Positions 6,751-11,158 of a DNA stretch of 11,158 nucleotides are shown piece after piece. The stretch comes from Desulfobulbaceae bacterium (GTDB lineage: Bacteria; Desulfobacterota; Desulfobulbia; Desulfobulbales; Desulfocapsaceae). The DNA lies in contig JAHEMX010000073.1 of the NCBI GenBank assembly GCA_024643445.1, positions 1-11,158 of the forward strand, read 5' to 3'. The notes under the pieces were generated by a model. It worked only from the letters and a program-made list of their open reading frames with translations, had not been told where the DNA came from and did no database searches. How positions within the stretch are numbered: the first letter of the stretch is position 1; every line of letters begins with the position of its first letter. The position numbers and the translations under genes are program-made.

Positions 6751-6880
6751 GTGTCGATGTTTTCCCTGACGGTTGACTGAAGGATTCCCCTCTGTTAGGA
6801 ATTAAGCTTAATAGCGGTGGAGCGAGTTTTTAAAGCTGTTTTTTTTGCAATGTACTAAAAGCGAATTCTTATCGCCTGAA
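6751..6880 (+). repeat. Dispersed intergenic repeat, copy C (long form)
   Basis: The 5' part (GTGTCGATG, then TCCCTGACGGTT, then GAAG) aligns with copy D (GTGCCGACATG, TCCCTGACGGTT, GAAG). The middle GTTAGGAATTAAGC aligns with copy B. The 3' part (GAGCGAG, TTTTTAAAGCTGTTTTTTTT, TACTAAAAGCGAATT, TTATCGCCT) aligns with B and D. It ends 37 bp before the AsmA start codon, placing it in the likely leader of that gene. Confidence 0.65.
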
Positions 6881-6917
6881 TCAGAATTGTGCAGTATCGA
6901 AAAATAAAGGTGAAGCA

Positions 6918-9900
6918 ATGAAGAGGTTATTGAAAATAGTCGGTTATACCTGTCTCGGTCTCTTCGGGCTGCTGGTTCTGGCGTTTATCGCTTTGCAGCT
7001 GATCAGCAACGAGCAATATAAGAAGTGGCTGGTTAGCGCCGCCCATTCTGCAACCGGTCGGGAACTGGCAATAGACGGTCCCTTTGAGCTTGAGATCGGC
7101 CCCCGGCTTGGTCTGCTGGCCCGCGATGTGCGATTTGCCAATGCGCCCTGGGGAACCAGAGGCGATATGGCCACCATCGGCACGCTTATTGTGGAACTGC
7201 GGCTCATGCCGCTGTTCAAGGGTGTCCTCGATGTCAGCGTGGAAGCAGACGCGCCGGATATCCTGCTGGAAAGGAACGAAGCGGGGCAGGGCAACTGGGT
7301 ATTTGTTGAGACCGAACCAGAGCCCCCGGCGGAAATGGTGGCTGAAAAACCAGGTGAGCAGGGCGGATCTTTTTTCCTGCCTGTCAAACCCTATATCAGG
7401 AACCTGGAAATCAAGGACTTCAATTTTCTTTTTAAAAATGGTGCTGGGGATGGGGATCTCCAGGCGGAGGTCGGGCATCTGCGGGTGTTTGTCGATGGGT
7501 CTGACATCCCGCTGACCCTCAAAGCGACCTATCGGGGTACGCCGATAGAACTCCGCGGTTCGCTGGGACGCATAGACGCCTGGCATGAAAACCGGCAGAC
7601 ACCGATCTCGCTGACAGGCAGGCTCAACGACGCCAATCTCGCGATAAACGGGACCGCCGGCCCGATGCTGCCAAATCCCACTGCACACCTGGACTGTACA
7701 CTGGCAGCCGGCAATATCAGCACCTTCTCTCAGCTCGCTGGCATTACTTTGCCTGATCTTCAGGGCCTTGATCTCGGCCTGAGGATTGTGGCCGAAAGCG
7801 GACAGCTGTCAGCCGAGAATATCAGCATGGGTCTCGCTGATCCCCGGTTGACGGTTGCCATCCGCGGTCAGGTGGCCGATCTGCTTGGAGTCGGCGGGAT
7901 CGATCTGAATACAGAACTGAGCACGGATCGGGGAAACGAATTGCTAGCCGGTTTTGATCTGCAGATCCCTTACTCACTGCCCCCGGCACTGCATTTCAAA
8001 GCTGCTGTTCAGGGTGGCGGTGAATCACTGTCGGTCCGCAACCTGGAACTGCAGATCAATGACCAGGGATTGGACATCAGCCTGAGTGGTGCGCTGGAAA
8101 ACCTGCTGTCTCGATCCGGCGGTCAGGCGGCTCTCAGCATCGATCTTGAATCGACGGCGTTAGTCGCTCAGTATCTCGGCCGGGATCTGCCGGCCTTTGG
8201 GCCGTTTCATACAGAGGCGCGGTTTTCATCGACCGGGCAGAACATGCAACTCGAATCGCTGCAGATAGCCCTCACTGATCCAGCGATCAATGCCACGATT
8301 TCAGGTCTGGCGCGGTCTATCGGTCGAGCGGAGGACGGTTCTATTGAGGTGAGCGGCATCGACCTCTCGGCCGAGGTGCAGTCCAGCCGGTTGGATGATG
8401 TCGCCGAAAAGCTTGGACTCGATCTAACAGTCCCTCTGCCGGCGTCGCTGAGCATAAAAGGCTCAGCCTCCGGCAGCCTCGATCAACTGGCCGTCACCGC
8501 TGCAGAGGCTCTGGTCGAGGATGAAGGGCTTGACGTTACTCTGAAAGCTTCGGTGGACGATGTCATGAACCTATCCGGGGTCGCGGCCAATCTGAGCGCG
8601 GAAGTGGCTGATACCGCAGTCCTTTCCAAATTTGCCGGCATGGATCTGCCCGGATTCGGTTCCCTGAATCTGCAGGCGAACGTCGTATCGGAGGGCCGGA
8701 CCTATCGGCTCGACAAGCTCGAGCTGCTGCTGGACGGCGAATTGCTCAAGGCGCAGTTGGCGGCGGTGGTTGATGATCTGCTTGACCTGGCAGAGGTAAC
8801 AGAGCGGCGCGAGGTGCTTGGAACAGCCGGTATTGATATTTCGCTCAAGGTCGATACCCCGTCAATAAAAAGCCTGGCCGGGCTGGCCGGTGTAACGCTC
8901 CCCAATGTCGGGGCCCTGAAGCTCGATGGCCACCTGGCATCAGCGGGACAGGCGCTGGCGCTGGATAGCTTTAATGCGGTTGTAACACGCGATGGTCTTG
9001 AAACGACCGCAGCGGCAACGATAGCAGATGTTGCCGCCCTGTCCGGTGTCCAGACCGTTATTAAGGGTAAACTTGATTCATTGGCTGAACTTGCCGAACT
9101 CACCGGTACCGATCTGCCCGAAACCGGTCCCTGGGGTGTGCAGTTCAAGGTCGCTTCGGACAATCCGCTCAGCAGCCCGATAACACTTGCAGCACTTCTT
9201 GAAGGAGAAGGAATCAAGGCCGTCTTCAATGCATCGGTCGCTGATATCAAGCTGCCGCAGACGTTCGAGACGGACCTGACGATCGAGGCCGAGTCTCTCG
9301 CCCGGGTCGGCGCTTTGCTTGGCAGAGAGGTACCTGAGGATAAACCGCTGAAAGTTACCGGCAACGCTGTCGGGAAGCCGGGCGATTACCGGGTTAACGA
9401 GCTTTTGGTTGAGACGGGGGAGAGCACTATCCTTGCAGACCTGGCTTATGTCATCCCACCTGAAGAAAGAGCCGGGCGAAAGAAGCTGTCTGGGCAGGTG
9501 GCGCTTCGCAATCTTGATTTTAATTCCTGGCTGGCTTCACCGAACAAGACAGCCGGACCGACGGCGGAGGTAATGGGATCATCTGATGCGGCTGAGCCAG
9601 AAACGACCAAACAGAAGGAGACAACGGGCAAGAAATTCTTTTCCAGTGAACCCCTGTCGACGGGGTTTCTCCAAGACTATGATGTTGATCTGAGGCTGGA
9701 TGCGGCAAATATAACAATGCCCCAGGGGATAGCACTGGACGCAGCCGTGGTCATAAACCTCGACCAGGGACTGTTACGGGTTGACCCGTTTTCCATCAAG
9801 CAGAGTCAAGGCGGCACCGGCAGCGGCGCACTGATGCTCGATGCACGTTTCCCGACGGCAAAACTGGAGGCTCGGCTCGATTTTAAAGATATCGTTCCGC

Positions 9901-10511
9901 CCCGCTTTGGCGGCCTGCTGGACCTCAATCTCGATTTTGCCGGAAAAGGTGAATCGATTGCTGACCTGATGGGAAACTTGAACGGCCATTTCATCGCGTC
10001 TCTGGAGGATATGGAACTTGAAAAATCCTTCATGAGCAATTTTGGGGCGGGACTGCTGTCCCAGTTGAACCCGCTCAATAGCGATACGACCGTGTTTGAA
10101 TGCGCCGTCGTCCGCTTTGACATCACCGACGGGATCGCCGACTTCAACAAGAAGATCGCGGCCCAGACCCACGAAGTCACCTGGCTCGGAGGCGGCGAAA
10201 TCAACCTGAAAACAGAAGAACTCGACCTGGGCGTATCGCCCAAAGCGCGCGGCACGCTGAGTTCCCTGACGAATATCGACCTGGCCTCACTGGTTCATGT
10301 CGGCGGAACCCTGGCGGAGCCTCGCATTGGTCTCGATGTCGCCGATGTGGCAAAGAAATATGGGGAGTATACCGCCTTTATCGCCACCGGCGGCCTGTCG
10401 TTTCTTGCCCAGAAGGCATTTGAAACCACCCAGGCCAACATGGATCAGTGCGAACTGATTGTGGCAGAATTCAACGATGAAGACCAAGACGGGGATGAAG
10501 AGGTGAAATAA
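6918..10511 (+). CDS. AsmA-family envelope protein with about eight internal repeats
   Basis: AsmA-type proteins are anchored in the inner membrane and extend through the periplasm. They belong to the TamB/YhdP/AsmA group proposed to carry phospholipids towards the outer membrane. The 1197-residue product has one N-terminal span (residues 7-29) and a typical AsmA start (ATGRELAIDGPFELEIGPRL, 45-64; VRFANAPWG, 71-79; LIVELRLMPLF, 90-100). Residues 265-810 carry repeats anchored by LAGxxLPxxG-like motifs at 272-279, 343-351, 418-425, 497-506, 571-578, 655-662, 727-734 and 799-806. A charged, low-complexity linker follows at about 873-908. The C-terminal AsmA domain (about 910-1175) includes SIKQSQGGTGSGALMLDARF and VGGTLAEPRIGLD. 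The ATG at 6918 follows AAAGGTGAAGC. It is roughly twice the length of E. coli AsmA (about 617). Family confidence is high; transported lipid unknown. Confidence 0.93.
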   Translation: MKRLLKIVGYTCLGLFGLLVLAFIALQLISNEQYKKWLVSAAHSATGRELAIDGPFELEIGPRLGLLARDVRFANAPWGTRGDMATIGTLIVELRLMPLFKGVLDVSVEADAPDILLERNEAGQGNWVFVETEPEPPAEMVAEKPGEQGGSFFLPVKPYIRNLEIKDFNFLFKNGAGDGDLQAEVGHLRVFVDGSDIPLTLKATYRGTPIELRGSLGRIDAWHENRQTPISLTGRLNDANLAINGTAGPMLPNPTAHLDCTLAAGNISTFSQLAGITLPDLQGLDLGLRIVAESGQLSAENISMGLADPRLTVAIRGQVADLLGVGGIDLNTELSTDRGNELLAGFDLQIPYSLPPALHFKAAVQGGGESLSVRNLELQINDQGLDISLSGALENLLSRSGGQAALSIDLESTALVAQYLGRDLPAFGPFHTEARFSSTGQNMQLESLQIALTDPAINATISGLARSIGRAEDGSIEVSGIDLSAEVQSSRLDDVAEKLGLDLTVPLPASLSIKGSASGSLDQLAVTAAEALVEDEGLDVTLKASVDDVMNLSGVAANLSAEVADTAVLSKFAGMDLPGFGSLNLQANVVSEGRTYRLDKLELLLDGELLKAQLAAVVDDLLDLAEVTERREVLGTAGIDISLKVDTPSIKSLAGLAGVTLPNVGALKLDGHLASAGQALALDSFNAVVTRDGLETTAAATIADVAALSGVQTVIKGKLDSLAELAELTGTDLPETGPWGVQFKVASDNPLSSPITLAALLEGEGIKAVFNASVADIKLPQTFETDLTIEAESLARVGALLGREVPEDKPLKVTGNAVGKPGDYRVNELLVETGESTILADLAYVIPPEERAGRKKLSGQVALRNLDFNSWLASPNKTAGPTAEVMGSSDAAEPETTKQKETTGKKFFSSEPLSTGFLQDYDVDLRLDAANITMPQGIALDAAVVINLDQGLLRVDPFSIKQSQGGTGSGALMLDARFPTAKLEARLDFKDIVPPRFGGLLDLNLDFAGKGESIADLMGNLNGHFIASLEDMELEKSFMSNFGAGLLSQLNPLNSDTTVFECAVVRFDITDGIADFNKKIAAQTHEVTWLGGGEINLKTEELDLGVSPKARGTLSSLTNIDLASLVHVGGTLAEPRIGLDVADVAKKYGEYTAFIATGGLSFLAQKAFETTQANMDQCELIVAEFNDEDQDGDEEVK

Positions 10512-10760
10512 CCTGCCTCGGAAGTTACAACCCCTGGTCCGTCTGACCTGGCATTGATGCCTGAAAACACACCAAAAAGGCGAAATTGCGAACCGCCCCT
10601 TGGTTCCGTGTTTCTCATCGTCAATAGGTTTTCAGTGTTCCCAAATAACTGTGCAGGTTTCTTTCCGATGATCGCAAGTTTCTCGGGAAGCAGAGTCAGC
10701 GCATAAATAACGCCTGAAATAAGGATAAGTTCAGCATAAACGCCTGGGTTTTAGATTTTA

Positions 10761-10890
10761 GTGCCGACATGCTCCCTGACGGTTAAACGAAGCCATTTGC
10801 CTGCTGGGAACCAGGTTCAATGCTGGTCGAGCAAGGCTTTAAAGCTGTTTAATCAACAGTGCCTCAAAAAGCGAAATTTTATCACCTCTC
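10761..10890 (+). repeat. Dispersed intergenic repeat, copy D (long form)
   Basis: The copy begins GTGCCGACATGCTCCCTGAC and contains CTGGTCGAGCAAGGCTTTAA, AGCTGTTT, CAACAGTGCCTCAAAAAGCG and TTTTATCACCTCTC. It aligns along its whole length with copy C, and over the core with A and B. A perfect GCTTTAAAGC palindrome sits in the core. It lies 249 bp beyond the AsmA stop codon and, with copy C, brackets that gene as a direct repeat. Confidence 0.65.
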
Positions 10891-10922
10891 ACCCATAGCG
10901 TGGGAACACGGCAATGGGGAAT

Positions 10923-10965
10923 GCAGACCACCCCCGGCAAGCGGGAAATAAGGGGGGTGGTCTGC
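10923..10965. terminator. Strong 13-bp hairpin, possible bidirectional terminator
   Basis: GCAGACCACCCCC (10923-10935) pairs perfectly with GGGGGTGGTCTGC (10953-10965) around a 17-base loop. It lies between convergent genes, where a shared terminator would be expected. Neither side is followed by a T-run, so it does not fit a classic intrinsic terminator. It may instead block RNA decay or belong to a repeat. Confidence 0.4.
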
Positions 10966-10977
10966 TTGCGATAAGGA

Positions 10978-11003
10978 CGCGGTGTGCTCGTCGGAACACC
11001 GCG
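10978..11003. terminator. 8-bp hairpin just beyond the stop of the flavin-protein gene
   Basis: CGCGGTGT (10978-10985) pairs with ACACCGCG (10996-11003) around a 10-base loop. It begins 8 bases after the minus-strand stop codon at 11014-11012, the usual place for a terminator. No clear T-run follows on the minus strand (it reads TCCTTATCGC), so the function is only suggested by position. Confidence 0.4.
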
Positions 11004-11011
11004 ATCAACAG

Positions 11012-11158
11012 TTAAATGGTCTGTTTGATTGAGTCGACAGTGACTTCAAGGACCCGTGTTAAAAAGGAAAACTTCTCTTTCATCATATCATATTCAGGAC
11101 CTGAAGATATGAATCTTGCTGTCCCTTTAACGAGGAATCCCGTGCCCATTCCCATGCG
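11012..11158 (-). CDS. Pyridoxamine 5'-phosphate oxidase-like split-barrel flavoprotein, C-terminal part only
   Basis: The last 48 codons of a minus-strand gene are present, entering from the right edge and ending at TAA 11014-11012. The sequence contains GMGTGFLVKGTARFISSGPE, then MMKEKFSFLTRVLEVTVDSI. The pattern 'G.LVKG.A....GPE...MKEKF.....VLEV.V..I' is typical of the last strands and helix of small pyridoxamine-5'-phosphate-oxidase-like FMN-binding split-barrel proteins. Their substrates are mostly unknown. The N-terminal half and any cofactor-binding residues lie outside the window, so activity cannot be judged. The family match is from memory. Confidence 0.75.
   Translation of the reverse strand, partial: RMGMGTGFLVKGTARFISSGPEYDMMKEKFSFLTRVLEVTVDSIKQTI

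Larger units (their letters stand above)
6490..6917. other. Divergent intergenic region with a REP-like hairpin and repeat copy C
   Basis: This 428-bp gap separates the MscS-type gene (minus) from the AsmA-type gene (plus), so promoters for both must lie here. I see no strong sigma-70 pair. TTGACT at 6773-6778 has a 17-base spacer to a poor TAGGAA (6796-6801). The region contains a short hairpin at 6611-6631 and the dispersed repeat copy C; no additional gene is visible. Confidence 0.5.
10512..11011. other. Intergenic region between convergent genes, with repeat copy D and two hairpins
   Basis: This 500-bp gap follows the AsmA gene. Bases 10512-10760 hold no gene I can support. The only structure there is an 8-bp inverted repeat, CTGAAAAC at 10561-10568 and GTTTTCAG at 10628-10635, with a smaller GAACC/GGTTC stem inside. 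Repeat copy D and two strong hairpins fill the rest and are listed separately. Confidence 0.5.

Noticed and set aside
6773..6801. Possible AsmA promoter (TTGACT, 17 bases, TAGGAA).
   Set aside because: The -35 box is good but the -10 matches at only 3 of 6 positions and falls within a repeat. It is mentioned in the intergenic entry only.
8702..9364. A 220-residue minus-strand frame inside the AsmA gene.
   Set aside because: It is serine- and arginine-rich, as expected of an antisense shadow of a GC-rich gene, and has no domain features.
2522..10890. The repeats separating gene modules might be attC sites of a chromosomal integron.
   Set aside because: Copies contain GTTAGGA or AACAGTGCC-like strings. 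However, no copy has a matched RYYYAAC...GTTRRRY pair with the inner arms, genes lie in both orientations, and no integrase is present.

Overview
The window looks like chromosomal DNA from a Gram-negative bacterium. It encodes an outer-membrane barrel protein with a Sec signal peptide, a very large AsmA-type envelope protein and a PlsY-type acyltransferase. The flavour of the proteins and the 'GGGGACAG'-type palindromes suggest a Desulfobacterota (former Deltaproteobacteria) member. That assignment is inference from memory of such genomes, not a search result.

Layout. At the left edge, on the minus strand, is the start of a truncated gene (1-31). Upstream of it is a small secreted protein whose reading frame is cut by an in-frame TAG at 207-209, then continues for 54 sensible codons to a TAA at 42-44. 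Divergent to it on the plus strand lie plsY (712-1305) and a ThiF/MoeB/HesA-type E1-like adenylyltransferase (1436-2293). An intergenic element with 21-bp perfect inverted ends follows (2311-2414). Next come three minus-strand genes: a small multi-membrane-span protein resembling the DUF6790 type (2635-3081), a 'neuromedin U'/MetA-like outer-membrane protein (3869-4681) and a MscS-family channel with a large N-terminal periplasmic region (4804-6489). The plus strand then carries a 1197-residue AsmA-family protein (6918-10511) built around about eight repeats of roughly 75 residues. At the right edge is the C-terminal end of a minus-strand pyridoxamine-5'-phosphate-oxidase-like (split-barrel flavin) protein.

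Most products act at the envelope: phospholipid synthesis (PlsY), probable lipid transport (AsmA), an outer-membrane barrel, and tension sensing (MscS). There is no long operon. Genes are separated by unusually roomy intergenic regions (340-790 bp) that hold repeats.

The most notable non-coding signal is a degenerate repeat family of about 75-130 bp, seen four times in the same orientation (2522, 3782, 6751 and 10761). Its copies sit at the boundaries between successive gene modules. Three different REP-like palindromes also occur in the intergenic gaps. I found no rRNA, tRNA, CRISPR array or intact transposase. I did not find a clearly new multi-gene system. The best candidates for follow-up are the repeat family, the interrupted secreted-protein gene and the repeat-expanded AsmA protein.
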